Assembly: GCA_949752735.1 (NCBI GenBank)
Contig: OX457039.1
Span: forward strand, 29,850,786 to 29,914,785
Direction of reading: 5' to 3'
Length of the DNA stretch: 64,000 bases
From: Lumbricus terrestris
Lineage: Eukaryota > Annelida > Clitellata > Crassiclitellata > Lumbricidae
The notes under the pieces: model-generated
The model's database searches: none
What the model saw: only the letters and a program-made list of their open reading frames with translations
What the model was told of the DNA's origin: nothing
Position numbers and translations under genes: made by a program
Part shown: in pieces, positions 47,061-59,830 of the stretch
Position numbering within the stretch: position 1 is the stretch's first letter
Layout: every line of letters begins with the position of its first letter

Positions 47061-48159
47061 ACGACACAAATGTGATCGTATATTTATGATAAAGATGTCG
47101 AAAGTCTTAAATATAAAATTTTCTAGAAAGAAGACAAATAAAATGAGATAGATGAAGTAAAACTTAGTCTGTGCATATTTAAATTGATTGTGTTATTACA
47201 TTATGACAGTGCAGATCTTTACACAGATTTTCTCTTTTTGAAAACGCGTATTTATTCTAAATTATTTATGATCCATTAAACGAAAGCTATCACCTTGGAT
47301 TCACTATGAATGCTAGTTGTCATGTTTCAGCATGATGAGACTCAAGTATACGCTTACACAGATACTTAGTCTTAAATCTTAATGGGTTTCGCATAAATAC
47401 TGGAGTGCATGCGCTCGCGGTCGTTCTCGGAGACTAAGACAAAGCTTTGCAATAATTTGTTACGACGCTTTACGCATAAAATTCTGTTTCTCTGGTCTCC
47501 TCAACAATAAGATTCCGCCATTGCTTTATCCGATGAATTACGATTCTAGACTATACGGTTCGACTCGAGGAGACCATCAATTGAGACTTTGCGCACTATA
47601 ACACGGCGCTACAGGAATCATACGATTAGAATAAATTGGATTAGAGAGATCAGTTTGCCCCATCTGCTTGCTGCAGCGAGTCGCTTGTCGTAGGAATTGC
47701 CCAGCGGACGATGGTGGGTGGTATGCGATGCTTAATACTCTCTTCTGCTCTGCATTATCCATTCTTCTGCATGTGCTGCTCTGCTCTGCAGTGGTCCGTC
47801 TATGCTAATGATTCCTAGCAGCCCCGCAGTCAGGACGTTGCTCTTAGGATCCTAGTTAGATGTGTGTTACGACGCTTTCATCCATGTGCATATTATGGTG
47901 GGGGGCTATAATGGCGCATGGACCATCACGGTCCAGTATCGGCCGTGGTTCTTTAACGACTGTCCAGATATAGGCTACATGTAGCATCCATCTCATACGA
48001 AACTAATTACTGGATAACACACAGCTACAATAACAACAGCATTTACGTAAATAACGTTTAGTGAAACACTTATAGATCCTACAGTACTTTCACTGTCATA
48101 CATGAGATTGTTGGTCAAATACTCTGTTACATCAATGATGTTACAATTGCAATTTAGTG
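47061..48159. other. Unassigned interval
   Basis: No gene or repeat family recognised. Confidence 0.35.
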
Positions 48160-48256
48160 TGTGTGCGTGCGTGTGCGCGCGTGTGCGCGCGTGTGCGCGT
48201 GTGTTTGTGTGTGCGCGTGTGTGTGTACGTGTGTATGTGTGTGCGTGTGTGTGTGT
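48160..48256 (+). repeat. (GT)n/(GC) microsatellite
   Basis: GTGTGCGTGCGTGTGCGCGC-type alternating purine-pyrimidine, about 100 bases, a sequence type able to adopt Z-DNA. Confidence 0.95.
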
Positions 48257-48683
48257 GGTAAAGAAAGATCGCACAATGTATTGGATTTGAAAGAAAAAAG
48301 GTCTTTGTTATGCATCGTGGATACATGTATACATGTAGGTTACACTAGCTTGAGTTTATTGTTAGACGGACAGACAGACAGGCAGACAATTGCGTTGTGC
48401 TCAATAGGACTATTATAGCCTACTTGGATATACGTTGAATGGTGTCTCGCATTGAGACACGTAGCAAGACATTCCTTTAGCTTGATTGATCGTGTATATC
48501 TACAGGAGCATAGGTCCAATTGATCTGCAATAATAATTAGAAGCAGCATAGCAGAATGGAATCTTTTTCAATAATGTATACTGTATAGCCTGTCTTCAAT
48601 TTATTCGAACCCGACGGTCTTTTTTATCTGTAGTGCGATCTGTGGCCATCTGCCCTCTTCTGTGCATGTCTGTCCAAAAGCCC
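48257..48683. other. Unassigned interval
   Basis: A short GACAGACAGGCAGACA patch at about 48365-48388. Nothing else recognised. Confidence 0.4.
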
Positions 48684-48850
48684 GCGGCCGTGTTTTAGTG
48701 GGTATGTTCATCGCCTTGCAGCCGAAGGGTTGCAGGTTCAAACCCACCTCAAGTCGCCACGTATAGGGAAACTCCGTTGTGTCCGCTCTGTAGTCAGGAG
48801 CGCCTCTGAGCAAGAAGCTTGAAGGGGCGCTATTACAAGCGCACATACAA
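48684..48850 (+). mobile_element. tRNA-derived SINE, family A, copy 3, internally deleted
   Basis: GGTTCAAACCC is a textbook B box. The tail CTTGAAGGGGCGCTATTACA is present. About 45 bases of the body present in copies 1 and 2 (the block ending CTTCGGCGTG) are missing between GTATAGGG and AAACTCCG. Confidence 0.85.
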
Positions 48851-49380
48851 ACAAAACTAAAGTGTCTAGACTACTCTCTCATTAGTACCATACTACAATG
48901 CAACGTAGCTTACAGGCAGACACCGGTAATCGGGTATTGCACTTAATTACAGATTGTGTTGAATCGTTGATACTTCTGTACGTATTAGGCGTCAGTATAC
49001 CTAGTGGCATGTATCAATGGATGGTTCTAGGCCAGGAAACTTGAACAGAAGTTTGTAAACTGGAGTCTACAACGCAATAATCAACCTCTTTAAAATTCAC
49101 CTGCTATTTTTTAAATGTCTTCTTGACTCTAGAGCAGAGCTGTACTCTAGGGTAGGTATACGCGGGCAAACAGCTTATACTCACCTCCGTGGAAAAATTA
49201 CAGCGTGCATTCACCTCCGAAAACGACTGTACAGTGTACATGCGGGTATACCGGGTACACTATACACTGTATACAGCGTATAGGCCTACTCATCTCACAA
49301 AGACCAAAGTAAAAAAGGCTCGGAGAAATAAAATAACAAGCAGAAAAAAGGAAAAAATCGCGATTTACGAAAATCATGAA
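48851..49380. other. Unassigned interval
   Basis: No feature recognised. Confidence 0.35.
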
Positions 49381-49510
49381 ATTAGAACGTTTTACGCTGT
49401 GATGAAGGTTTTCGGGCAACAAATCCCCAAAAAGCATGCGATGACTAAAAAGTTCGTCAAACAAATTGCGATGACTAAAAGTAGGTCGTCAGAAATTTTT
49501 GTCCCAAAGA
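49380..49510 (+). repeat. MITE-like remnant with two foldback motifs
   Basis: GATGACTAAAAAGTTCGTC (49440) and GATGACTAAAAGTAGGTCGT (49470), followed by CAGAAATTTT, repeat the shared motif of the small elements at 19746, 26892, 28530 and 61332. No terminal repeats or duplication were found, so it is a decayed fragment. Confidence 0.5.
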
Positions 49511-51179
49511 GTCTTGCTCTAGAGTTCCTCAGAATACAAAAGTTGTGTCTATAGTTTTGATCATACAGCACTCGATCTATAGCGGCACACCACGATTCTA
49601 ATTAGATGTGTTGTCTGTTCTTAGCCAAATTCTGTTAAATGTTATTAAGAACAGAACATACGTCTGTTAGCAAATATTATCAAGATCACTAGTAGGCCTA
49701 TAAGAGTCGTCTGCGGTGGTGGTTTGCTGGGAAATAAATAACAAATAAATCAGAAATAACAGATTATAATAGCAACTGGAATTGACAGAATGATGACTGC
49801 AGCAAGTACAGAGTTTCTGAAGCACGTATAGAATCAAAAGCGTTCTGTCTATGCAGTATTATGAATCACGATGGTTTTTTTTCTATACAGAACAACGTTC
49901 TTGCATATAATTAATTATTCATAATCTCTGAAAACATGCAGTTCGAATTAGCGGCGATCGATAAGCAATAAAACTAAAGCAGATGTGCATTTATTTTTTT
50001 AAACAATTCGATGAATCTGTAAAAGCAAAGATTTCTATTTCACAATGCAAAGTGCAGATTGTTGTAGATTCATTTTTATGTTCCGGACGTTTTTATGTGT
50101 TTTTTACTCTTTGAGTGTTTACATACTTTAAATATTCATATCTGTGCACACCAAACATGAATTATTGCTGTAAAACAATTTCTCTTAGACTACGCGTAAC
50201 TTCAATCGTGAAGCCTCAAAGGTGAGTGATGTGGGCTTGGGACTCTACGCCGCATATTCACTGGCTCAGAGGTGGCTATTCTGTACCGGGTTTGGGCTTT
50301 CTGCAATTGCGGTCCCTGCAGACCATTAGCCTAATAGCTACGCTGCTTGACACATACACCATAGGATACTAAAACGGAAAGACATTTAGGATTTGCCGAT
50401 GTAAAATGATTCAATAAACCAGCTATGCAAGATGATGCATTTTCTTTATATAAATCTTATTCTAACGATAATAGCCTTGAATAGCCTACAAATATCTATA
50501 ATATGCTAAAGTAGCCTACTTCGTGTTCTTCCTGCTTGATATAAATGGGTTAAATGTTGCACATATCTGTCGTTTGAATATGCTTCCCCGAAGGTTCCTT
50601 GTCCGAGTGTTTATTGCAAGCGCCGCATCTTATGTTCGAAAATTCCGCGAATTCGACGTTGATCAAAGAAACGTCGGAAGATGGCGCGAGTGATCAGCGT
50701 TTCTGCGAGGAGCAAGTATCTTGAGAGTCATCACAGCGCTGACGTCGTCCGTCGATTTACGGCTCTGAGAGGGCTATAGAATATAGCCTATAGATTAATC
50801 CATGACCGCCATCATAAAAATGGCCGCGTCTTTTGTCTATCCCGGTCTATTTGTTTCTCTGAATTCCCTTTAGCACTTCGTTTACTTATGTGCGGTTTCT
50901 CTAAACTGTAAGCCATGCATATTGCAACTATGCACGAAGGTCTGGGGCTCTCGATGCTTCTATCTCTGACAGTTTCTGCTTAGGCTATCTGTCGAGTGCT
51001 TCTTTAACAGAAGTGAACCTATTAGACAGTTGAGGCTTTCAGCCCTTCACCACTGCATGCATACATACATACATAGAGACTGTGCCTATCTCGTGCTTGT
51101 TTTAGCATTGAATCTGCATGAATACATATCTCCTTCAGTGTGTGTATAATCGTGTTTTTATTTTTACATGTTTGTGTCC
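49511..51179. other. Unassigned interval
   Basis: 1.7 kb with no gene, repeat family or long ORF that I recognise. Confidence 0.35.
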
Positions 51180-51570
51180 GTCTCCATCTGTATATCCTTT
51201 CATCTGTCTGTCTTGTCCGTCTGTCTGTTTGTCCTTCCGCCTGTCTGTTTGTCCTGTCCGCCTGCCTGTCTGTCCGCCTGCCTGTCTGTCCTGTCCGCCT
51301 GCCTGTCTGTCCTGTCCGCCTGTCTGTTTGTCCGTCCGTCCGTCCGTCCGCCTGTCCTGTCCGTCTGTCTATTTGTCCTTCCGCCTGTCTGTCCTGTCCG
51401 CCTGTCTGTTTGTCCTTCAGCCTGTCTGTCTGTCCTGTCCGTCTGTCTGTTTGTCCGTCCGCCTATCTGTATGTCCTGTCCGTCTGTCTATTTGTCCGTC
51501 CGCCTATCTGTATGTCCTGTCCGTCTGTCTGTTTATCCGTCCGTCCGCTTGTCTGTCTGTTTGTCTGCAC
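51180..51570 (+). repeat. CTGTCTGTCCGTCCGC-type array
   Basis: CTGT/CCGT/CCGCCTGT units. Three long overlapping plus ORFs (161-255 codons) are Cys/Ser/Val/Pro-rich readings of it, all three frames being open at once. Confidence 0.95.
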
Positions 51571-52442
51571 CGTGTGCCAAATACATGCGACCCAAGTGGA
51601 CCGGCGACCAGTCGTGCAAAACGGTTGTCATTCACCACAGACGATCGATGTAGGAATTGCACTCGAAAAAATCCATCCATCTCAAGTCATTGCTGCTCTG
51701 ACTCTCTGCCACTGACCCTCCTCCCCCCCACTGACCGTACGCATGTACGTGCCTTTTCTCTCCCTTCATTTGCTAGCAAGCTGTCTCTGAGACTGTATAC
51801 GGCCATGCATCGTGGCTCAGCAAATGCTCCAGTCGTTTTTTGCCATGAGCAGCAATTCGTCTTAACAGCAGAAGGTCATTTCTAATGCGCCTTTTCCCGC
51901 AGTCAAAGGTATATGCGACTATGCGTCCAGACCATCAATATCCTCATTAGGTCTATATACATTGTACTTGTAGCAAGATAATCTCCTACTAGTCATAGAT
52001 AAGCTCGCTCGTATTTGTGGCATCGTCTGTCTTGCTTTTGGCTCGCATCAAAGTTCGGGGATGAGATGAATGATTGTTGTTGTTGTCTCTGTCTTGACCG
52101 ATTGTGCCGTTCAACGTGGACACGTTGGTCGTTCAACTAATCCAGTCCATGTCATTGCTTGGATGCTTCTGTCTGTTTGTCTCGATGCTTTTGTATCAAC
52201 TCTCACCTTTCAACTTAATAGCAGTTTGTGATACAACGTTATTGATACAGTATGAGATTTATTCGTTTGTCGACTGATAACTGTTAGATCTATATTCAAG
52301 CTGTGAAATATAAAAATTAAACTGTCAACTTTGTGCGACAACGTCCTGTCAGCCATCTTACGACCTGTTGAGAAAGGATGAACAAAAGAGTTTGTACAAG
52401 ATACATTTATATAAAGCTATAGCTTAGAATCATTTCCTGATG
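51571..52442. other. Unassigned interval
   Basis: No feature recognised. Confidence 0.35.
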
Positions 52443-52860
52443 GCTAATCTAATCTAATAAAGCATTTGTAAAGCGCTTCCCACAGCAGAGCTATTCAGAA
52501 GCGCTCTCAGCGTGACAGGCCCATGAAAAGAGAAAAGTCTTCAAGCAGCGAAAAGATGCAGGTGAATTTCCTACAAGAATCATGCCATGAATTTCAGAAG
52601 GAAGATGATTCCAAATTAAAGGACGAACAATAGCAAAAGCCCGATGTTGGGTTAATGAGGTTCGTGATCTAGGTACAAATAGATCAAAGCGGTCAGCAGA
52701 ACGAAGAGGGCGTGAAGATCTTGCAGTAAGAGGCTTACACATTAGGTCGCACAGGTATTTAGGCGCTAAGCCCTGCAGGGACTTAGTAACTAGGAGCAAG
52801 ACCTTGTATCTGATTCGGGCAAAGATCGGAAGCCAGTGAAGGTCATGAGTCATGTATGTA
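52443..52860 (-). pseudogene. LINE C-terminal fragment and 3' end
   Basis: Minus ORF 52491-52853 reads LHWLPIFARIRYKVLLLVTK, SLQGLAPKYLCDLM, RPLRSADRFDLFVPRSRTSL, then HRAFAIVRPLIWNHLPSEI. These follow the canonical last domain of CR1/L2-like reverse transcriptases without internal stops, so this is the best preserved LINE piece in the window. The minus-strand 3' end reads GGGAAGCGCTTTACAAATGC, then TTTATTAGATTAGATTAG at the junction. Everything upstream is missing (5' truncation). Confidence 0.82.
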
Positions 52861-53189
52861 GAGATGTGCGAGTATCGAGGAAGTCGTGCGAAAGTCTAGC
52901 AGCAGAATTTATTGGCTATATATGCCTATATACAAACCAAAAACGACTCTCTAGGTTGATCCAATAAAGACCAATATCCAAAGTGAACAGCTTTCAAAGG
53001 TTCTTTCAAAAGGCCTACAATCATTCTTTTTGTTTATCACTTCAGCGTTCACAATAGTATTTACTGCTGGTTTGCCAGATCTTGCTTCCCTGTATATGAC
53101 ATTGCTTCCAGATCTTCAATTACCACTCTTTATTCATTGATTCTAGCAATCTCTGTCGATGTTTTTTTTGTTTAATCCTATTTCGTTAT
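52861..53189. other. Unassigned interval
   Basis: Nothing recognised between the LINE fragment and the 16-bp array. Confidence 0.4.
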
Positions 53190-54500
53190 GATCATCTTGA
53201 GTTTTGATCATCTTGAGTTATGATCATCTTGAGTTATGATCATCTTGAGTTTTGATCATCTTGAGTTTTGATCATCTTGAGTTTTGATCATCTTGCGTTA
53301 CGATCATCTTGAGTTTTGATCATCTTGAGTTTTGATCATCTTGCGTTATGATCATCTTGAGTTATGATCATCTTGAGTTATGATCATCTTGAGTTATGAT
53401 CATCTTGAGTTATGATCATCTTGAGTTTTGATCATCTTGAGTTATGATCATCTTGAGTTTTGATCATCTTGAGTTACGATCATCTTGAGTTACGATCATC
53501 TTGAGTTATGATCATCTTGAGTTATGATCATCTTGAGTTTTGATCATCTTGAGTTATGATCATCTTGAGTTATGATCATCTTGAGTTATGATCATCTTGA
53601 GTTTTGATCATCTTGAGCTTTGCCCATCTTGAGTTATGATCATCTTGAGTTATGATCATCTTGAGTTTTGATCATCTTGAGCTTTGCCCATCTTGAGTTA
53701 TGATCATCTTGAGTTATGATCATCTTGAGTTACGATCATCTTGAGTTACGATCATCTTGAGTTATGATCATCTTGAGTTATGATCATCTTGAGTTTTGAT
53801 CATCTTGAGTTATGATCATCTTGAGTTATGATCATCTTGAGTTATGATCATCTTGAGTTTTGATCATCTTGAGTTATGATCATCTTGAGTTTTGATCATC
53901 TTGAGTTATGATCATCTTGAGTTATGATCATCTTGAGTTTTGATCATCTTGAGTTATGATCATCTTGAGTTTTGATCATCTTGAGTTACGATCATCTTGA
54001 GTTTTGATCATCTTGAGTTTTGATCATCTTGAGTTTTGATCATCTTGAGTTACGATCATCTTGAGTTACGATCATCTTGAGTTATGATCATCTTGAGTTA
54101 TGATCATCTTGAGTTATGATCATCTTGAGTTATGATCATCTTGAGTTTTGATCATCTTGAGTTATGATCATCTTGAGTTATGATCATCTTGAGTTATGAT
54201 CATCTTGAGTTATGATCATCTTGAGTTATGATCATCTTGAGTTATGATCATCTTGAGTTTTGATCATCTTGAGTTATGATCATCTTGAGTTTTGATCATC
54301 TTGAGTTATGATCATCTTGAGTTTTGATCATCTTGAGTTATGATCATCTTGAGTTATGATCATCTTGAGTTATGATCATCTTGAGTTATGATCATCTTGA
54401 GTTATGATCATCTTGAGTTATGATCATCTTGAGTTTTGATCATCTTGAGTTATGATCATCTTGAGTTTTGATCATCTTGAGCTTTGCCCATCTTGAGTTT
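53190..54500 (+). repeat. 16-bp minisatellite, about 82 copies
   Basis: Unit GATCATCTTGAGTTAT, varying almost only at the last three bases (TAT, TTT, TAC). A rarer GAGCTTTGCCCATC form occurs near 53617, 53681 and 54481, the first two exactly 64 bases (four units) apart, which shows block copying. Each unit begins inside TGATCA, so palindromic GATC sites recur every 16 bases. Confidence 0.97.
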
Positions 54501-54689
54501 TCAGCCGTGAGTTAATGATAGTTATTTCTCTTCAAGCTGTCCCTTGATTTGTATGAGCAGTTCTATACCTTCATCGCCTGAATCTGATGACTGCTATTCA
54601 ACTAGATCAGCATCACAACATAATAATTATTATTTCTTCTGATGAATTAATGTGGATCACCTTCTAGCATTGGCATCCGCAGACATCAT

Positions 54690-54976
54690 TGCAGGAGGGC
54701 AAAACGCAATGGTTATTGGTCGCTGCTAAACTTTGTAAGCAAAAGGATTAAAAATGCAAAGCAAGAAATTGAGAAAAATGGGTAGTTTTTCATAAAAGCT
54801 TATAAATTCAAATTTCTCAGTTTCACTTTTTCACTTCCGTTAATATCATTAGTATCATAATAGTGCCTCAGTGCGAAGAAATTTATACGAGTTCAAATGT
54901 ACTAGTTTAATAATAGGCTAGATGTCCACTTTCCAGGGGTATGGGCCCCTTTTGCTGCAATGTGCGAGCGCCCATG
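54690..54976 (-). mobile_element. CATGGGCGC-ended element fragment
   Basis: On the minus strand it starts CATGGGCGCTCGCACATTGC and carries CCCCTGGAAAGTGGACA and GTGAAACTGAGAAATTTGAA. It matches 3439-4172 in order. The far end is not defined. Confidence 0.5.
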
Positions 54977-56149
54977 CCTTCTAGGAAAACTGCATCTTTG
55001 CTTCTTTGTAATCTTTTTGTATTGACACGAAGAAACCGCTGATTTTTTGTTAGTCGTTCATAAACCACGAATATTTATTGTCTAGCCTTATCATCCATCT
55101 GCTGTCTGCGTAGGTCGGTCGGTATTGCAACTGGAGCTTTTGACCAGAATCTCTTGACATAACTTAAATCTGATTGTCTTCTACTCTAAGCTTTATATGG
55201 TCTTGTCTTAAATTGTCTCCTTGCCATCTACTTGTAATCTTGATCCATGCAGAGATGGTCAGAAATGGCATTATGTATACTAACTTTTGCTACGTTATTC
55301 TCTCCCTCACACCCCTTCTCCCTCACACCCTTCTCTCTCTCTTTCTTTCTCTGTCTGTGTTTCTGCTTCTCTGTCTCTGTCTGTCTCTCTCAGTTTTGTT
55401 GTTTGTGGGTGTATATGCCCCATTCAGTTGTGCCAAGCATGCATGCATTCTGCTTTGCGTTCTACTTTGCTTTCTTTGGTCACTTTTTATAACTTCTCTG
55501 AGACTATTATCAGCTCAAATGGCCCATTGCTTTGCACTGCTTTAGCTATCGACTCTTCATGCTTTATTATGCTGCTCTATTTAGTGTTTACCTCTAGGGC
55601 TTTATTTACTATAGTTTCTTCACGGAAATTAACTTTCACGCAGCTGGGGTACAGAGAGCACATCACACAATTTCTGCAAGGTGGTCATGCACATCGTCTT
55701 TTGAGTGCAGTAGAAGAAAATCTATTCCTGCCAGAATTGGTCTCGAGACAATGCCTCGGTTTCGAGACAGGGTTTTTAATATCTCTGTCTCTGAACAGAA
55801 TTATTATCTCCGTTTCATTTCTTGATTATTTGGAAACTATCTTGAAATGAAAGTCTTGTTCTCTTTAGTTCTATCGCAAACTGTCCTTATGTTGATCGAT
55901 GGTGCATGCAGCACTATAAAATTGACATGTGCCAAATTGCCAATTAATGTGGTATCTTGTAGCCTAATTCGGAAGTGCACACTGACGATTTAGAAAGTAG
56001 CATTTCTGATTAGCAGTAACTTAGCAGATATTGAAAGGGCAATTCCTGCTTTATTTCGATCAGCATATGCCTATATGAGAATTGTATAAAACTAATTGGG
56101 GGTTCAGATATTGATTTATGCGGGTTTGGGGCGTGTCATGAAGATTTTG
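54977..56149. other. Unassigned interval with CTCT-rich patch
   Basis: CTCTCTTTCTTTCTCTGTCT-type sequence near 55300-55395 keeps overlapping ORFs open (55174-55850). No domain was recognised in them. Confidence 0.35.
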
Positions 56150-56490
56150 GGGGGTCCGTAGCTCAGTGGAGAGAGCGTTGGCCGATAAACTGAGAGTCAT
56201 TATCGCGACCCGGGTTCAAGCCTCGCTCAGGGCAAATATTTATTTGAATTTTCTGTTAGCTGCCAGTGGCGCTTTGCTGTTGTGTTGTTTGACTCGGGTC
56301 TGTTGAAAAATAAGTTAGCCCCTCCCACTCCTGGCTTGGCCGATCAGGAGCGTTCCAACACTTAGGCCATTAGTGTTAAGTTACCGAACCTGTTGTAGCC
56401 GACCTGCGTGTCGTGCGAAGCTGGCCGTATTTCGTATAACCTTGTACCTGTAATCGTTCTGCGGTGTGTCAGATTGAATTTGAATAAACG

Positions 56491-56529
<39 letters not shown>

Positions 56530-56530
56530 T
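56150..56530 (+). mobile_element. tRNA-derived SINE, family B
   Basis: The head GGGTCCGTAGCTCAGTGG includes an A box, and CCGGGTTCAAGCCTC includes a B box near 56211-56223, at normal tRNA-like spacing. The acceptor ends do not pair, so it is not a working tRNA gene. A body of about 260 bases follows, ending GAATTTGAATAAACG, then (ATT)n from 56490 to 56530. The ATT tail indicates LINE-mediated insertion. Body and tail differ from family A. Confidence 0.8.
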
Positions 56531-56995
56531 TACTATGGCATCCTAAGAAAAAAACTAAGGGATTGAATCCCTCCCCACAACCCCGCCGCATTTCTCACCC
56601 TGATTTCAGTTCTCTATCAGTTTAACTTTCAATATAAAAAATGTCTGGTAGGCCTACCATAAATCGTCAGACTTGCGTTCATGAGGTCATCGTTCCTCAA
56701 GCTCATCTGATTATCTCTGGACATATCTAGACTACTAGCAGATTTTTTGTCCAACTAGATTGTGGACCTCTATTTCCCTCTATCGGCTCATTTCGCTCAG
56801 TCGCATACAATAATGTCAATTCGTTCTCGGTTTGAAATTTATCTGTTCCAAATGTCTTCTCCACCTTAGGTTGCCTCTCAGTCTGGACTTTTTCTGCGCA
56901 CGCGGTTGATGATGCGTGCATTAGATAGGCCTATCGTCATGATCAGGTTAATAATAATAATAACAACAATCGATTACAAATGATGTCGTGACATT
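56531..56995. other. Unassigned interval
   Basis: Short motif-free minus ORF (56727-56921). Nothing else recognised. Confidence 0.35.
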
Positions 56996-57122
<127 letters not shown>

Positions 57123-57410
57123 ACCTATGACCGTATTAGGCCTACGTTGAATATCGGTGTGATTAAACTGACGTCGTTATATTATTTGTTCTTATGTTGA
57201 TTTAACCATTAATTGAACATGGTCCGGATAAATAAAATGTTTGCAATTTATAATTTTTATGCTTTTATAACTTTTAATATGTCATCGTAGCCGACTGATC
57301 TTTAGCTGTCCGATGACAAACATGAGAGGCATGAAGCTAACTATAGGCCAATCACACAATCAGGTACAACGAACATGCTGGAGCAATATCAATAATTTCC
57401 ATTCACTTCT

Positions 57411-57490
57411 ATTCTATTCTATTCTATTCTATTCTATTTTGGGATTTATAAAGCGCCTCTCACTTCTGAATTGGCGTTAAATTGTTCTCG
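57411..57490 (-). repeat. LINE 3' tail fragment with (ATTCT)n
   Basis: (TCTAT)n at 57411-57436, then GGGATTTATAAAGCGCCTCT. On the minus strand this is the GAGGCGCTTTATAAAT-type LINE 3' end followed by a pentanucleotide tail. Confidence 0.55.
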
Positions 57491-58870
57491 CATAAGTGCA
57501 TCCGCTGCAATGTACAGGTAAGTATGTACGTAAGTGAGCAAGTGAGTGAGTAAGTAAGCAATGGCGTATATTTTTATTTATCCAACTGCATGCGTCGTAA
57601 TCGCAATTGTTTTGATGTCTACATGAAATAAGCAGAATAAATCATTCTTGCAGTTAAAGTTATTCCACATTACTGTAACGGTAGGGCTAAGTAAGTTAAA
57701 AAAAAGTAAATTCTTTATTCCACCCTGCTGAGAAAACTCATTCCGATGGACATATAATATAGTATTGCTTTATTGAACAATCCGGTTGACAGACCGCAAC
57801 CACTGTATGCAGTGTAGCCTACAGTAATGCAATTGAAACAAATCACCTGAACGCAAATGACAGAAGACAAATCTTTACTACTAGCAGAACAGACAGCCTG
57901 CAATACATTATGCATGCAATACATAAGGTTACATGCAAATCAAATTGACTGTTTCTACGTCAAGATGCGAACTCGACCTGAAAAGCCAAAATCAGACGTC
58001 TCTTATTACAATTTATTGAGCAACAAATCGATTCCTGCAGATCTTAGTTCCCAGATCTAGGTTACAGCAAAGTTGTTTGCGTATGAAACGCTGGAGGACG
58101 CCACCGATATCCTCTGCTGCTGTTTATGCTGTAGGGAAAATGGGGCAAATTTTATAGCGCAACAACAATCTTGCGCCCTCCCCCAACATGCCCGGCTCAC
58201 CCTATACTGCTGGTTAATATTCCGGAACCACAGAAGCACTGAACGGAAGACCTGTCGCTACTAAAGAAGAACTATTAATATTATTGACAGCATCGGATAT
58301 AAAATAACGGTCCATTGTGCAACTGTGCAGTAAATAATTTTTAATAGAAGAACATAAAATGATCGTTTTGAGCAATTTTCGGATTTACGGGGTGGACTTG
58401 CGAACTTCGGAAACTTATCTTGGCGCTATACCGTCAATTCATTGAATTCAATCTGCTACATGCTCTGCAGGTTTACAAGGTCATAAGTATGCATTCTGGC
58501 TTCTGTTCTAGCCTAATATAGGCGGTAGGCCTACATGTATGTCTCATATGGTCTATGGATTTCTGTCGCCTTCTCAGCCCTTCTTGTCTTGTCGTTTAAC
58601 TTCAACCTGATAATGTTATGTTCACTTGTTCAGGTTAAAAATTTCCGAGTTGTTTTGCTTAGAAATCTTCGCAATCGTTTTTATCATAGTTTACAGATTG
58701 TAATCAGCATCAGCATCACACTGCAGTCTTGTTTAATTTGTCGATGCATGAATAGCCTAATTGCCAACTGATATCCACTTTACACCATCATAATTATTAT
58801 TGTGTGGAGCATGATGCAGGCTGAGCTTCAATATATAGGCCTACTTCTACGCATATATACATATATATGT
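57491..58870. other. Unassigned interval
   Basis: GTAAGTGAGCAAGTGAGTGA-type short repeats at 57530-57560. Otherwise nothing recognised. Confidence 0.35.
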
Positions 58871-58879
58871 CAGTGCCAA

Positions 58880-59500
58880 ACCAATTTTTCAAGCCTATAA
58901 CAATGCCATACTACGACTAGCAGATAAAAATAAGTTTCAAATCGGCTTGTTCATGTTTCGCTATCATCACAGATTGTTGCCTAGTATGGTTATTTTTGTC
59001 AGGTAATTGGTGTAGCCTACGGCACATGACCATTTCACTAGAACTCTGTTATAGCCTACTACCGCACCGATGTTGCACTTGCACATACTAGGGCGAAATT
59101 ATTTTCGATTGAATGTTCTGGTCCTATGATATGGAATAATTTCCAAATTTTGTTACACTTAGGCTATACCCATGCACCATTAACATGTTTATGAAAAAAT
59201 TAAAAGAGCGTTTAATCTCTGTTTACTAGATTTAATCCATAGTTCATAATTTGTTTCTTTTAAATCTGTTTGTCATCTCGTTCCAGCTTGCTTTCATTTC
59301 ATGTATAGCATGTTGTTATTTGCACTGTTTTACAACAGACAAATGTTATTGAGAAAGGAAGGGTCAATCCAGCCTCAGCGGGTTCATACGACCTTTTTGG
59401 ATTGATCCTTTGACTTATGCACCAATCACTCGAAAGTCACTGAGTTTGTGATGATTGCTGTTATTTTGTATTTGTTTGATGCACTGTCAATAAACGGCTA
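58880..59500 (+). pseudogene. LINE reverse transcriptase 3' remnant
   Basis: Plus-strand pieces read LADKNKFQIGLFMFRYHHRL, then LPSMVIF (about 58917-59000), then VALAHTRAKLFSIECSGPMI, WNNF (about 59072-59142), and after a shift KKLKERLISVY (about 59193-59230). They follow the usual KFQ(I/L)..FM.KY..GLLP, TR.KLFS..C.GP.IWN.LP and F(K)KKLK..L order of a non-LTR C-terminal region distinct from the LFVPR type at 52443. The 3' region ends with GTCAATAAACGG near 59488. Stops and frameshifts show decay. Confidence 0.65.
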
Positions 59501-59778
59501 CTAGGTTACTATATACTACTACTAAAATAATGCAATAATATAAGAGATTAGCATATAAATTTTACTTTGTCTCTCGTCGTTATAATCCATCGTTCCTCGA
59601 ATCTATTCGTATTTTTCTCCGTTGTTTGGTTGCTCCATGCAGTTGTTGTCTGTCCGCTGCGCCATATTTCTTCCACGCATTCCTCGACTGACAATGGATC
59701 TCATTGCGGATCATATCGATTATATGCAAGGCATGCTTAATTCGCCCATGCTTCAGTGACACACTTCGTGTCACGGGT

Positions 59779-59830
59779 TCGACAGCATCGCCTGCCAAAC
59801 GGGCATACAGTCTATTGGCCGACAAAGAGA
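59779..59830 (+). repeat. 52-bp repeat pair, member 1
   Basis: TCGACAGCATCGCCTGCCAA, then GGCATACAGTCTATTGGC and CGACAAAGAGATAG. Near-identical to 60978-61030, about 1.2 kb away, while the flanks differ. Confidence 0.7.

Noticed and set aside
51118..51885. Cys/Ser/Pro/Val-rich ORFs up to 255 codons
   Set aside because: All plus frames are open over the CTGTCCGT array. The cysteine spacing comes from the repeat, not from a secreted-peptide family.
53190..54500. CRISPR-like array (16-bp repeats)
   Set aside because: No spacers. Head-to-tail minisatellite.
56150..56231. Functional tRNA gene
   Set aside because: A and B boxes are good, but the acceptor arms do not pair and the sequence continues into a SINE body with an ATT tail.
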